Shown: positions 7,963 to 17,246, counted from the stretch's first letter. The stretch is 53,698 bases of DNA from an uncultured Desulfofustis sp. (GCA_905479735.1 CAJQNS010000048.1:1-53698); one strand, 5' to 3'. Program-made: numbers and translations. Notes: generated by a model not told the origin, from the letters alone.

Positions 7963-9137
7963 TCCTTGTCATAGACGCCTTTGGCATCGGAGCCGCACCG
8001 GACGCAGACCATTATGGCGATACGGGCGCCCATACGCTGAGATCGGTCTGCGGTGCCGGGGCTGCCGACGGCCAGCCAGCCTGGCAGGCGCTGCCCGCAC
8101 TGGGGCTGGGCAACTGCGCGGCTTTAACCGGACGGGTTGTAGCCGGCTGTCCGCCGGTTCAGAAGCCGCTGGCTTCGTTTGGGGCGCTGGCCGAGAAATC
8201 CAGGGGCAAGGACACCACTACCGGCCATTGGGAGCTTGCCGGTATTGTCCTTGAGCAGGGATTTAATGTCTTCCCGGCTGAATTTCCCTCTTTTCCCAGC
8301 GAACTTGTCAATCGTTTTGAGCGGGACACAGGCTATAAACTCATTGGCAACCGGGCTGCCTCGGGTACGGAAATAATCGAGGAACTGGGTTCGGAGCACC
8401 AGCGGGACAAAGCTCTGATCTGTTACACGTCAGCGGACAGTGTTTTTCAGATTGCCGCCCATGAACATACGGTTCCCTCGGAGGAACTTTATCGCTGCTG
8501 CCGCAGTGCCCGCAAGATCTGCGACGACTACAATGTTGCCAGGGTTATTGCCAGGCCCTTCAAGGGGCGTCCCGGTGCTTACGCCAGGACCGCCGGCCGG
8601 CGGGACTATTCGATCGATCTGCCGGGCCCTTCGATGCTTGACCAACTTGCTGATCATGGCGTCGAAACGGTCGGTATTGGCAAGATCGGCGATATCTTTA
8701 ACCACCAGGGACTGACCCACAGCCATCCTGAAAAGGGCAACAGCAGGTGTCTGGTGCGGCTGCAAGAGTTGCTTGAAGAGGATCTTGACCAGCATCAACT
8801 TGTTTTTGTCAATCTGGTGGACACCGATATGCTCTATGGGCATCGACGGGACCCTCTGGGGTATTACCGGGCCATTGAGGAAATAGACGGGGAACTGCCG
8901 AAAATTATAGAAATACTTGGAACTGACGATTTTCTCATCATCTGCGCCGACCATGGCTGTGACCCGGGCTTCAGAGGGTCCGATCACACCCGTGAATATG
9001 TGCCGCTGCTCTTCTACCAGCGGGGCAGAACCCCCGTCGATTTGGGAATCAGAGCGAGTTTTGCCGATGTTGCCGCCACCGTCTGCACCATGTTCGGGGT
9101 CCAGAGTGACTTCGGTGAGCCCTTTCTATCTGCTTGA
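7950..9137 (+). CDS. deoB: Phosphopentomutase
   Basis: This 395-residue enzyme of the alkaline phosphatase superfamily converts (deoxy)ribose-1-phosphate to (deoxy)ribose-5-phosphate. Visible landmarks are the N-terminal metal-binding IDAFGIGAAPDA, the phosphorylated-threonine loop GKDTTTGHWELAG near residue 90, and the C-terminal metal ligands in CADHGCDPGFRGSDHTREYVPLL. It overlaps the upstream phosphorylase by 13 bases. It connects both phosphorylases of the block to the pentose phosphate pathway or to deoxyribose-phosphate aldolase. No deoC is present in the window, so the next step for deoxyribose-5-phosphate must be encoded elsewhere. Confidence 0.95.
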   Translation: MRGLILVIDAFGIGAAPDADHYGDTGAHTLRSVCGAGAADGQPAWQALPALGLGNCAALTGRVVAGCPPVQKPLASFGALAEKSRGKDTTTGHWELAGIVLEQGFNVFPAEFPSFPSELVNRFERDTGYKLIGNRAASGTEIIEELGSEHQRDKALICYTSADSVFQIAAHEHTVPSEELYRCCRSARKICDDYNVARVIARPFKGRPGAYARTAGRRDYSIDLPGPSMLDQLADHGVETVGIGKIGDIFNHQGLTHSHPEKGNSRCLVRLQELLEEDLDQHQLVFVNLVDTDMLYGHRRDPLGYYRAIEEIDGELPKIIEILGTDDFLIICADHGCDPGFRGSDHTREYVPLLFYQRGRTPVDLGIRASFADVAATVCTMFGVQSDFGEPFLSA

Positions 9138-9172
9138 AAAGATCCACTGATCATGTCATAAAACAGAGACTA

Positions 9173-9305
9173 CCCTGGAAAAATGTCGTTTGGCTCAATC
9201 TCAGAGTTGCGGGCGAAAAATCTATCCCTTAAATATCCTTTTTATGGCCCGGAGAAACTTTTTGACCGCGCTTTGATCTTGAACCAAAATTTACATTTTC
9301 CAAGG
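9173..9305. repeat. Dispersed intergenic repeat, full copy C with inverted ends
   Basis: The left end CCCTGGAAAAATGT is nearly the reverse complement of the right end ACATTTTCCAAGG. Inside are TTGGCTCAATCTCAGAGTTGC and the core TTGATCTTGAACCAAAAT (9273-9290), both of which recur in copy D near 18.5 kb. It fills most of the 252-base gap between deoB and the nucleoside-binding protein gene. Confidence 0.65.
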
Positions 9306-9389
9306 CAGAATTTATTCTTCTGATCCCAGTGCGACGCCACCTAATGACTTGTTATTATTAACGTTGTTTTCTCTTACAAGGAGTGAGTC

Positions 9390-10391
9390 ATGAAAAAAAA
9401 TCGTCTTGCTTTATCTGCTGTTCTGACCCTGATCTTCATTGCTGGTCTCTTTGCTGTAGGCCAGGCCGCCAAAATGAGAATTGCCATGGTTACCGACGTT
9501 GGCGGCGTCAATGATCAGTCGTTCAACCAGTCCGCCTGGGAGGGGTTGAAAAGAGCCGAGAAGGATTTCGGTGCCGAGGTGGCCTACAAAGAGTCGAGAC
9601 AGGATGCCGACTATGCTCCCAATATGGAAACGCTGACCGATGCCGGCTACGACCTGATCTGGGGAATCGGCTTTTTGATGGGTGATGCGATCAAGGAGAC
9701 TGCCGAAATCAATCCAGATCAGAAGTATGCGATCATCGACTTTTCCTATGGCCCCGAAACACCGAAAAACGTTGCCTGTGCAGTATTTCAGGAGGAGGAG
9801 CCCTCATTTCTGGTCGGCTATATTGCCGGCAAAATGACCAAGACCAACAAGGTCGGATTTGTTGGCGGCATCAAGTTCCCCTTGATCGAGAAATTTGAAT
9901 ACGGCTATATGGCCGGAGTAAAACTAGCCAATCCCGATGCCGAGGTGCTGCGCCAGTATGCTGAGTCATTTACCGATGCGGCCAAAGGTAAGGCGATTAC
10001 CAACAATATGTACCAGCAGGGGGCGGACATCGTCTTCCACGCCTCCGGTGGCGTGGGTGACGGGGTTATCGAAGCCGCCAAGGAAAAAGGTAAGTGGGCT
10101 ATCGGTGTCGATAAGGATCAGAACTTTCTGGCTCCGGACAATGTGCTGACCTCAGCCATGAAGAGGGTCGACAACGCCATCTATGATATCGGTAAACGGC
10201 TGATGGGAGGTGAGTTTGCCGGGGGAGATACGGTGGTTTACAACCTCAAGAACGACGGTGTAGGCATCGCCCCGACCTCGAACAAGCACGTGCCGGCTGA
10301 GATCCTCAAAGAGGTTGATGGTCTGGTCGCCAAGATCAAGGCGGGTGAAATTGTAGTTCCCGCCACCAAAGACGCCTTAGATAAATTCTAA
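9390..10391 (+). CDS. BMP family nucleoside ABC transporter substrate-binding protein
   Basis: The 333-residue protein has a signal peptide (MKKNRLALSAVLTLIFIAGLFAVGQAA) and then the BMP/PnrA-family pattern: RIAMVTDVGGVNDQSFNQSAWEGL, ESRQDADYAPNM, IWGIGFLMGDAI and VGFVGGIKFPLIEKFEYGYMAGV. PnrA and BmpA relatives bind purine and pyrimidine nucleosides. No lipobox cysteine follows the signal, so the mature protein is probably free in the periplasm. The start has an AAGGAGTG site. The ATPase, two permeases and purine-nucleoside phosphorylase follow on the same strand, so this is the first component of a nucleoside importer. Confidence 0.93.
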   Translation: MKKNRLALSAVLTLIFIAGLFAVGQAAKMRIAMVTDVGGVNDQSFNQSAWEGLKRAEKDFGAEVAYKESRQDADYAPNMETLTDAGYDLIWGIGFLMGDAIKETAEINPDQKYAIIDFSYGPETPKNVACAVFQEEEPSFLVGYIAGKMTKTNKVGFVGGIKFPLIEKFEYGYMAGVKLANPDAEVLRQYAESFTDAAKGKAITNNMYQQGADIVFHASGGVGDGVIEAAKEKGKWAIGVDKDQNFLAPDNVLTSAMKRVDNAIYDIGKRLMGGEFAGGDTVVYNLKNDGVGIAPTSNKHVPAEILKEVDGLVAKIKAGEIVVPATKDALDKF

Positions 10392-10421
10392 CCACTATCG
10401 AATCCAAGAGCAGTGTCAACG

Positions 10422-10455
10422 CTTCTCCGGCCGGTGCGAGAACCTGTCGGAGAAG
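10422..10455 (+). other. Stem-loop between binding-protein and ATPase genes
   Basis: CTTCTCCG at 10422-10429 pairs with CGGAGAAG at 10448-10455, with an 18-base loop. There is no T-run after it. Hairpins in this position often protect the upstream binding-protein mRNA or thin out downstream transcription. That role is inferred here. Confidence 0.5.
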
Positions 10456-10504
10456 AACGCTGCATCGCCAAGGCGGTGCCTGAACCAGAGTGCAGGGGCG
10501 ACTC

Positions 10505-12037
10505 GTGACCAGCGTCGATTTCTCCCACAAAACCGTGGAAATGATCGATGTCGTCAAGAAGTTCGGCGATTTCACCGCCAATGACCGCATCAGCTTGACC
10601 GTTCACCGGGGCGAGGTTCATGCGCTGCTGGGCGAAAATGGGGCTGGCAAGACGACCCTGATGAATTGTCTCTACGGCCTTTACCGGCCGACCGAAGGGG
10701 TTATCCGCGTTAACGGTGAAGATGTTGTGATCAGCGATCCCAACGTGGCTATCGGCCATGGTATCGGCATGGTTCACCAGCACTTTAAGCTGGTAGAGCC
10801 GTTTACCGTGGCCGAGAACATTGTGCTGGGACGCGAGCCCACCAAGACGCTGGGCCGTCTTGACATGGCCGAAGCCGAACGACAGGTGGCGGAGATTTCC
10901 GAGCGTTACGGGCTTAGCGTCGATCCGCAGGCCCTGATCCAGGACATTTCGGTGGGCAGCCAACAGCGGGTCGAGATTCTCAAGGCACTCTATCGCGGGG
11001 CCGAGATTCTGATCCTGGATGAACCCACCGCGGTGCTGACCCCCAGCGAGATCAAAGAACTGATCACCATTATCGACAATCTCACCTCTGAGGGCAAGTC
11101 GATCATCATCATCACCCACAAACTGCACGAAATCAAACTGGTGGCCGACTACTGCACGATCATCCGGCGCGGGACTTTCATTGACCGGGTCGAAGTGGCC
11201 AAGGTCTCGGAGCAGGAACTGGCCGCTAAAATGGTGGGGCGCGATGTATCCTTTTCCGTCTCAAAAAGCGAAGTGGTACAGGGTGACAGGGCTCTGACCG
11301 TCGACAACCTGGTGGTTCGGGATAACCGGGGTATTGCTGCCGTAAACGGTCTTGATCTGCAACTCTACCACTCGGAGATCCTGGGTATCGCAGGAGTCGA
11401 CGGAAACGGCCAGTCGCAACTTGTCGAAGCGCTGATGGGGTTGCGACAGGTGGAGAGCGGCAGGATTCTGCTCAAAGACCATGATATCACCCACGCCACG
11501 CCGCGACAGATCATCGGCGACCACCATATCTGCTCGATTCCAGAGGATCGTCAGAAGCGCGGCCTGGTGCTCGAATTCGATGTAGCTGAGAACCTGATAC
11601 TTGAGACCTACATGCGGCCTCCCTTTTCCCGCCGAGGGGTACTGGATAATGGTGAAATCTACCGATTCGCCGACCACTGTGCCGAGACCTTCGATATCAG
11701 GCCACGAAACACCGGTCTGCAGGCCAAATCTCTTTCAGGCGGCAACCAGCAGAAAGTGATTATTGCCCGTGAGGTGTCGAACAACCCCGATATTCTGGTT
11801 GCCTCACAGCCCACCAGGGGGCTCGACGTGGGGGCCATCGAATATGTTCACAAAGCCCTGATCGAGCAGCGCGACAATGGTAAAGCAGTGCTGCTGATTT
11901 CCTTTGAGCTCGATGAAATTATCAATGTTGCGGATCGGATCGCCGTCATCTTCGAGGGCAGAATAATTGGCATACTTGACGGGGACGAGGCGGATGAAAA
12001 CAGAATCGGGCTGTTGATGGCCGGAGGATCGGCATGA
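10505..12037 (+). CDS. Nucleoside ABC transporter ATP-binding protein (NupO/YufO type, two nucleotide-binding domains)
   Basis: The 510-residue protein has two ABC domains in tandem. Domain one has Walker [10 protein letters not shown], the Q-loop region [18 protein letters not shown], signature [14 protein letters not shown] and Walker [12 protein letters not shown]. Domain two has a degenerate Walker A ([10 protein letters not shown]) and signature [14 protein letters not shown]. This matches the RbsA/YufO group that powers nucleoside and sugar import. I chose the GTG at 10505 because AGGGG lies eight bases before it; an in-frame GTG at 10490 is possible. The stop overlaps the next permease start by four bases. 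Binding protein upstream and permeases downstream define the substrate class. Confidence 0.92.
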   Translation: MTSVDFSHKTVEMIDVVKKFGDFTANDRISLTVHRGEVHALLGENGAGKTTLMNCLYGLYRPTEGVIRVNGEDVVISDPNVAIGHGIGMVHQHFKLVEPFTVAENIVLGREPTKTLGRLDMAEAERQVAEISERYGLSVDPQALIQDISVGSQQRVEILKALYRGAEILILDEPTAVLTPSEIKELITIIDNLTSEGKSIIIITHKLHEIKLVADYCTIIRRGTFIDRVEVAKVSEQELAAKMVGRDVSFSVSKSEVVQGDRALTVDNLVVRDNRGIAAVNGLDLQLYHSEILGIAGVDGNGQSQLVEALMGLRQVESGRILLKDHDITHATPRQIIGDHHICSIPEDRQKRGLVLEFDVAENLILETYMRPPFSRRGVLDNGEIYRFADHCAETFDIRPRNTGLQAKSLSGGNQQKVIIAREVSNNPDILVASQPTRGLDVGAIEYVHKALIEQRDNGKAVLLISFELDEIINVADRIAVIFEGRIIGILDGDEADENRIGLLMAGGSA

Positions 12038-13161
12038 GCAGCATCGGTGCCTCATTGAAGGATAAATTCCTCAACGGTGCCTTGTCGATTACCTTGATGT
12101 CCGTGCTCTTCGGTTTCCTGCGTGGCGGCATCATCCTGCTGCTGGCCGGCTTCAACCCCCTGGAGGCCTATGGAGTGATCCTCAAGGGCATTTTCTCCCG
12201 GCCCAAATACGTCTCTTATGTGATCATCTACTCGACCCCGCTGATCATCACCGGATTGTCGGTCGCCTTTGCCCTGCGCACCGGTCTGTTCAATATCGGG
12301 GCCGAAGGCCAATATATTATGGGGGCTCTGGCGGCCGCCGCCGCAGGCTACTACCTGAAGCTGCCGATGGTCCTGCACGTCTTTACAGCCGTTGGCCTGG
12401 CGGTGATCGTGGCGGCTTTCTGGGGGGGGCTGGCCGGCTGGTTCAAGGCCCGCTTCGGGGTCAACGAGGTGATATCCACCATCATGCTCAACTGGACGGC
12501 GCTCTATATATCCAACTGGGCCATCACCATCCCGTCCTTCGGCAGGCAGGGGACGGGAAAAACCTATGCGATTCAGCCGACCGCCCAGATCGACATCCTC
12601 GGGCAGTGGAAACGGACGCCTGAGGGCATCGCTTTTCTGCGTGAACACCCGATGCTTTGGGACGTCCTCAAATCACCGGTCAACCTGGGCTTTGTCTTCG
12701 CCATTCTACTGGCTGGTCTGGTCTGGTATGTGCTCAACCGAACCACACTCGGCTACGAACTCCGGGCCGTCGGACATAATCCACAGGCGGCCGAGGCCGG
12801 CGGCATCAGCGTCAAGCGCAGTATGGTGATCTCGATGCTCTTTGCCGGCGGACTTGCTGGGGCTGCCGGGGCGTTTCAGGTGTTGGGCGTCAGTCATCGC
12901 ATCGCCACCCTGGCAATTATGGAGGGTTACGGTTTCGACGGCATTGCCGTTTCTTTGATCGGCAACAACAGCGGTCCCGGCTGTGTCTTCGCCGGATTAT
13001 TATTCGGCTCTCTTAAATACGGGGGCTCGAAGATTCAGGACGTGATGGGGGCACCGACAGAGGTAATCAATATCATGATCGGCATCATCATCTTCTTCGT
13101 TGCCATGCCCAAATTGATCCGCATGATACTGGCCTACAGGAAACGGCGGGAGAGGAACTGA
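12034..13161 (+). CDS. Nucleoside ABC transporter permease, first subunit (NupP/YufP type)
   Basis: This 375-residue inner-membrane protein is strongly hydrophobic with about eight to ten predicted segments. The conserved patch FNIGAEGQYIMGA near residues 88-100 is the hallmark of BPD_transp_2 permeases of the nucleoside group. A later NPQAAEAGGISVKRSMVISMLFAGGLAGAAGAF stretch marks the region that meets the ATPase. The start ATG overlaps the ATPase stop codon in an ATGA arrangement, so translation is probably coupled. It forms the channel with the next permease. The first subunit of this pair is typically longer, as seen here. Confidence 0.92.
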   Translation: MSSIGASLKDKFLNGALSITLMSVLFGFLRGGIILLLAGFNPLEAYGVILKGIFSRPKYVSYVIIYSTPLIITGLSVAFALRTGLFNIGAEGQYIMGALAAAAAGYYLKLPMVLHVFTAVGLAVIVAAFWGGLAGWFKARFGVNEVISTIMLNWTALYISNWAITIPSFGRQGTGKTYAIQPTAQIDILGQWKRTPEGIAFLREHPMLWDVLKSPVNLGFVFAILLAGLVWYVLNRTTLGYELRAVGHNPQAAEAGGISVKRSMVISMLFAGGLAGAAGAFQVLGVSHRIATLAIMEGYGFDGIAVSLIGNNSGPGCVFAGLLFGSLKYGGSKIQDVMGAPTEVINIMIGIIIFFVAMPKLIRMILAYRKRRERN

Positions 13162-14114
13162 TGGAAACCTTCGTCAACGATATTGCCTTTATCATCGGCA
13201 CCACGCTGATGTATTCGACCCCGCTGATATTTGCTGCCGTCGGAGGGGTAATCACCGAGCGTTCAGGGATCATCAACATCGGGCTCGAGGGAATGATGTA
13301 CTTCGGAGCCTTCGTTGGTGCTGCGGTGGCTTATTTCAGCGGAGATCCATGGCTGGGGTTCTTTTGTGCCGGGCTGGCCGGAGCTTCTCTGGGACTGCTG
13401 CATGCCATCGCCACCGTTTCTTTTTCCGCCGAACAGATAGTCTCGGGAATCGCGATGAACTTTCTGGGTGTCGGTTTTGCCCTGTTTATCAGCCGGCTGG
13501 TTTTTGACGGCGCCACTCAGACTCTGACGGTACCGAAAAAAATTCCGCTGCCGCTCGACTTTCTCTTTGGAGAAGGTAAGCTCTTTGCCTCCTCAGGTTT
13601 CATGGATCTGGTCTTCAACCGTTTTGCCACTGTCTATCTCGCTTTCATACTGGTCTTTGTCGCTTGGTTCGTACTTTACAAAACCAGCCTGGGCATGCGG
13701 TTGCGGGCGGTCGGCGAGCATCCGGAGGCGGCGGACTCGCTGGGCATCTCGGTATTCAAGATTCGTTACGGTGCGGTCATAACCTCCGGGTTTCTGGCCG
13801 GCCTCGGCGGGGCGGCAATGTCGATCGCCGTGGTGTCCAGATTCAGCAATACCCTGATCTCCGGGCACGGCTTCATTGCCCTGGCGGCTATGATTTTTGG
13901 CAAATGGAAACCCCAGGGAGCGCTGCTCGCCTGTCTGATTTTTGGCGGGGCCAAGGGACTTGAGATATACATGGGGGCCAAAGGGGTGCCGATACCCTCG
14001 GGTTTGCTCGCCACCTTGCCCTATGTTCTGACCATCGTAATCCTGGTAGGCTGGGTCGGTCGGTCCCAACCGCCGGCATCGATCGGGAAAATCTTCGATA
14101 AAGGGGAAAACTAG
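13161..14114 (+). CDS. Nucleoside ABC transporter permease, second subunit (NupQ/YufQ type)
   Basis: This is a 317-residue hydrophobic protein with the family motif INIGLEGMMYFGAFVGA near residue 38, EHPEAADSLGISVFKIRYGAVITSGFLAGLGGAA near residue 190 and FGKWKPQGALLACLIFGGAKGLEI towards the end. It shares one base with the upstream permease stop codon. With that permease and the two-domain ATPase it forms a BMP-dependent importer. The next gene, purine-nucleoside phosphorylase, begins on the base after its stop codon, which ties transport to breakdown. Confidence 0.92.
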   Translation: METFVNDIAFIIGTTLMYSTPLIFAAVGGVITERSGIINIGLEGMMYFGAFVGAAVAYFSGDPWLGFFCAGLAGASLGLLHAIATVSFSAEQIVSGIAMNFLGVGFALFISRLVFDGATQTLTVPKKIPLPLDFLFGEGKLFASSGFMDLVFNRFATVYLAFILVFVAWFVLYKTSLGMRLRAVGEHPEAADSLGISVFKIRYGAVITSGFLAGLGGAAMSIAVVSRFSNTLISGHGFIALAAMIFGKWKPQGALLACLIFGGAKGLEIYMGAKGVPIPSGLLATLPYVLTIVILVGWVGRSQPPASIGKIFDKGEN

Positions 14115-14942
14115 ATGGAACAAATTGACCAGGTCAAAGAAGGAACCGCCTATATCGAAGATAAAATTTCGGTCAAGCCCCGACTCGCCATAGTCCTGGG
14201 CTCAGGTCTCGGGGCCCTGGCCGACCGGGTGGAAGATCCGGTGGTTTTGCCGTATGGTGAAATCCCCCATTTTCATACCTCGACGGTACAGGGACATAGT
14301 GGTCGTCTGGTTACCGGCCTGCTCCAGGGTCGTCCGGTGGTTGTCCTGCAGGGCCGTCTTCACTACTACGAAGGACTGTCGATGGCCGAGGTCGTTTTTC
14401 CGGTGCGCTGCCTGAAAATGCTCGGGGTGGACAAGCTGATAGTCACCAACGCAGCCGGCAGCCTCACCCCGGACTTTCAGCCCGGAGACCTGATGCTGAT
14501 CCGGGACCACATTAAATTGGTAACCGACAGCCCGCTGCGCGGCCGCAATATCGACGAGTTCGGCCCTCGCTTCAACGATATGTCCGATCCCTACAGCAAA
14601 GAGATCAGAGACCTGGTCAAAGAGTGCGGGAAAAAATTGAATATCGAACTGAAGGAGGGGGTTTATTGCTACATGCCGGGACCGAGTTACGAGACGGCCA
14701 GTGAAGTGCGCATGCTCGGGCTGCTGGGCGGGCAGGCGGTCGGTATGTCAACGGTCCCGGAAGTCATCACCGCTGTCCACGGCGGCATGAAGGTTCTTGG
14801 CCTGTCCTGCATCACCAACATGGGTACCGGTATTGTCGATCAGCCGCTGCACCACGAGGAGATCATCAGAGTCGGGGAGCAGGTGCGTAAAACCTTTATC
14901 ACCTTGCTGGAATCAATCGTTGGAGCCTGGCCGCCGAACTGA
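14115..14942 (+). CDS. Purine-nucleoside phosphorylase, trimeric type
   Basis: The 275-residue enzyme cleaves inosine, guanosine and their deoxy forms with phosphate. It has the landmarks of the trimeric PNP/MTAP family: LAIVLGSGLGALAD, a GHSG phosphate-binding loop after HTSTVQ, LQGRLHYYEG, VTNAAGSL, MPGPSYETASEVRMLGLLGGQAVGMSTVPEV and SCITNMGTG. These are the phosphate, base and ribose contacts of that family. It is the last gene of the importer operon, with no gap after the permease gene. Its product, ribose-1-phosphate, would feed the phosphopentomutase earlier in the block. It converges on the cytidine deaminase gene 23 bases away. Confidence 0.94.
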   Translation: MEQIDQVKEGTAYIEDKISVKPRLAIVLGSGLGALADRVEDPVVLPYGEIPHFHTSTVQGHSGRLVTGLLQGRPVVVLQGRLHYYEGLSMAEVVFPVRCLKMLGVDKLIVTNAAGSLTPDFQPGDLMLIRDHIKLVTDSPLRGRNIDEFGPRFNDMSDPYSKEIRDLVKECGKKLNIELKEGVYCYMPGPSYETASEVRMLGLLGGQAVGMSTVPEVITAVHGGMKVLGLSCITNMGTGIVDQPLHHEEIIRVGEQVRKTFITLLESIVGAWPPN

Positions 14943-14965
14943 AAAACGTTACCCTGAAGTCGGAC

Positions 14966-15385
14966 TCAGTCTTTGCTGGTGTGCAGCTGAAAGGCGCAGG
15001 GTAGTAAATCGTCCAGATAATAGACCTGGTCAGAACTGCTGATCACCACCCAGGCCTTGGGCGCCAGCTCGGCCAGCCACTGGCGGCAGGCCCCGCACGG
15101 CATGGCACCATACTCGTCGACCCGGCCGTCTTCATCCTGCAAGGCGTCAGGGCAGCAGACGGCAATGCCGATTATTTCGTTTTCGCCCCTTATTCGGGCG
15201 TGGGTAATCGCTGCCCGCTCGGCACAGATTCCCAGGTTGGTCGAAGCCGTTTCGATGTTGGCGCCCAAAAACACACCGCCCGGAGTCTGCACGGCGGCCC
15301 CAACCCGGAAATTCGAATAGGGTGCATAGGCCATCCGGGCTGCCTGCGCTGCCGACTGCAAGAGGTTCGTCTGTTCCTCATTCAT
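14966..15385 (-). CDS. cdd: Cytidine deaminase
   Basis: This 139-residue enzyme of the homotetrameric class deaminates cytidine and deoxycytidine to uridine and deoxyuridine. The zinc site is seen as CAERAAI, where the Cys is a ligand and the Glu is catalytic, and PCGACRQWLAEL, the P-C-x-x-C motif. The N-terminal YSNFRVGAAV substrate loop is present. GAGGG precedes the ATG at 15385. It lies end to end with the purine-nucleoside phosphorylase gene and would turn cytidine taken up by the importer into a substrate for the pyrimidine-nucleoside phosphorylase. Confidence 0.95.
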   Translation of the reverse strand: MNEEQTNLLQSAAQAARMAYAPYSNFRVGAAVQTPGGVFLGANIETASTNLGICAERAAITHARIRGENEIIGIAVCCPDALQDEDGRVDEYGAMPCGACRQWLAELAPKAWVVISSSDQVYYLDDLLPCAFQLHTSKD

Positions 15386-15536
15386 GTTATTTCCCTCGTT
15401 AATTCACATATACTATTCATGAAATATTTGATAAATACAACGTCAGTTTATTTCCTACGCAACCTAAATTGAACAGAAATCCTATTTTTACACTATTTTC
15501 AAAGTCATCCAAAATTATAAGGTTAAGCAGGTAGCC

Positions 15537-16715
15537 ATGAACCAGACCACAGAACTCACCGACTATATGAATTTTCAGGATCTCCTCGACGATGAAGAAA
15601 AACTGGTAAGAGAGACGGCCCGTGGTTTTGTCAACGAGAAGGTAATGCCTATCATCGATGAGCATGCCCAGAAGGAGTCGTTTCCAGAGCATCTGATTGT
15701 CGAAATGGGCGGCCTCGGTTTTTTCGGTCCGTCGCTGCCGGAGGAATTTGGCTGTGCCGGGCTTTCGAACGTGGCCTATGGTCTGCTGATGTATGAACTC
15801 GAGCGCGGCGATTCAGCTTTGCGCAGTCTCGCCTCGGTCCAGGGTTCTTTGGTCATGTATCCGATTTTCGCCTTCGGCAGTGAGGAGCAGAAGGCGTATT
15901 GGCTTCCCCGGATGGCCGCGGGCGAGAAAATCGGCTGTTTCGGGCTCACTGAACCCGATTTCGGGTCCAACCCCAGTGGCATGAGGACCAGAGCCGAACG
16001 TAGAGATGACGGTACCTGGCTGATCAACGGCGCCAAGATGTGGATAACCAACGGCACCATTGCTGATGTCGCCCTGGTCTGGGCGGCAACGGAGGAAGGC
16101 GTGCGCGGGTTTCTCGTGGAGCAGGGCACGCCCGGGTTCAGCGCCCCACAAATGAAGGGCAAATGGAGCCTGCGGGCTTCGGTGACCTCGGAGTTGATTT
16201 TCGATAATGTCGTGGTCAAGGAGGGGAAGAGCCTGCTGCCTGGAGTAATTGGATTGAAGGGGCCGCTGAGCTGTTTGACCCAGGCTCGCTATGGTATCGC
16301 CTGGGGTGCTCTGGGGGCTGCCGACAATTGTTATCAGACCGCCCTGGAATATTCTCAAACCAGAGTCCAGTTCGACCGGCCGATCGGGGCCTTTCAGCTG
16401 CAGCAGAAAAAACTTGCTGAGATGGTTACCGAAATCACCAAGGGCCAACTACTGGTTCTGCAACTCGGCCGCTTGAAAGACCTTGGCAAAGCGACGCCGG
16501 CTCAGGTTTCAATGGCCAAAATGAACAATGTCCAGGTGGCGCTGGATATCTGCCGCTCAGCCAGGACCATACTTGGGGCCAACGGCATCATGGGCGAATA
16601 TCCGATCATGCGCCATGCCGCAAACCTGGAGTCGGTCTATACCTATGAAGGAACCCATGACATTCACACACTTATTATTGGCCAGGAGGTGACGGGGCTG
16701 GCGGCCTATCGTTGA
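15537..16715 (+). CDS. Acyl-CoA dehydrogenase, glutaryl-CoA dehydrogenase-like
   Basis: This 392-residue flavoenzyme follows the glutaryl-CoA dehydrogenase pattern closely: LRSLASVQGSLVMYPIFAFGSEEQK, CFGLTEPDFGSNPSGM, WITNGTIADVALVWA and the C-terminal TYEGTHDIHTLIIGQEVTG, with the catalytic Glu at about residue 371. In GCDH an Arg in the RSLASVQ region contacts the distal carboxylate, and that Arg is present. The residue before the catalytic Glu is Tyr, as in decarboxylating enzymes. From memory, non-decarboxylating anaerobic forms differ at this position, so a decarboxylating activity giving crotonyl-CoA is more likely but unproven. It stands four bases upstream of a Sel1-repeat gene and away from the main beta-oxidation operon. 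Confidence 0.85.
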   Translation: MNQTTELTDYMNFQDLLDDEEKLVRETARGFVNEKVMPIIDEHAQKESFPEHLIVEMGGLGFFGPSLPEEFGCAGLSNVAYGLLMYELERGDSALRSLASVQGSLVMYPIFAFGSEEQKAYWLPRMAAGEKIGCFGLTEPDFGSNPSGMRTRAERRDDGTWLINGAKMWITNGTIADVALVWAATEEGVRGFLVEQGTPGFSAPQMKGKWSLRASVTSELIFDNVVVKEGKSLLPGVIGLKGPLSCLTQARYGIAWGALGAADNCYQTALEYSQTRVQFDRPIGAFQLQQKKLAEMVTEITKGQLLVLQLGRLKDLGKATPAQVSMAKMNNVQVALDICRSARTILGANGIMGEYPIMRHAANLESVYTYEGTHDIHTLIIGQEVTGLAAYR

Positions 16716-16719
16716 ACCT

Positions 16720-17214
16720 ATGAATATTCTTCGGTCCCTCATAACCATCTGGATTGTTCTTTTCTGGACTCCCCTGCAGGCGCAGACCTTTGATAATTCG
16801 CACCTGATTGAAGATGCGACCAATGGTGATATCCAGGCCCAGTATACCCTGGCCCATCTCTACCTCAAGGGGAAAGGGGGCATCGTCTTCGATGTTGAGG
16901 AGGCGGTCAGGCTCCTGGAAGAGGCAGCCGATGGCGGTCACAAAGAGGCGGCATTCGACCTTGCTTTTCTCTACCTGAATGGCATGAAGCTCGCAAAAGA
17001 CCGGGTAAAGGCTCTGCACTGGTTGACCCGGTCGGCGGAAATGGGCCAGGTCGACGCCCAATATTTTCTAGGGCTGGCCTACAAAAAGAGTGATCGCGTC
17101 CAGGCCGCAGCCTGGCTGAAGATGGCGGCGGACGGCGGGCATCTCGAAGCAGCCGGCGAGCTGGACCAGATCTGTGCTGAAGAGCCGCAGGCCTGCCGCT
17201 GGTCAGCTAATTAA
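16720..17214 (+). CDS. Sel1-repeat protein, exported
   Basis: The 164-residue product has a signal peptide (MNILRSLITIWIVLFWTPLQAQ) followed by about three Sel1-like helical repeats of 36 residues. Repeat hallmarks are AQYTLAHLYLKGKGG, EAVRLLEEAADGGHKEAAFDLAFLYLNG, and ALHWLTRSAEMGQVDAQYFLGLAYKK, ending AAAWLKMAADGGHLEA. Sel1 arrays bind other proteins and carry no catalysis, so the role is probably scaffolding in the periplasm or envelope. It begins four bases after the acyl-CoA dehydrogenase stop and is probably on the same transcript, but no functional link to that enzyme is evident. Confidence 0.8.
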   Translation: MNILRSLITIWIVLFWTPLQAQTFDNSHLIEDATNGDIQAQYTLAHLYLKGKGGIVFDVEEAVRLLEEAADGGHKEAAFDLAFLYLNGMKLAKDRVKALHWLTRSAEMGQVDAQYFLGLAYKKSDRVQAAAWLKMAADGGHLEAAGELDQICAEEPQACRWSAN

Positions 17215-17246
17215 TGTCCGTCTCCCTCCGCTTTTTCTTTTGCGTG

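Noticed and set aside
9138-9389. Possible riboswitch before the nucleoside-binding protein gene
   Set aside because: The gap is filled by a copy of the dispersed repeat, and no purine or other riboswitch core could be recognised.
10388-11128. Minus-strand open frame opposite the nucleoside ATPase gene
   Set aside because: Antisense to the ABC domain with intact nucleotide-binding motifs; no start signal.
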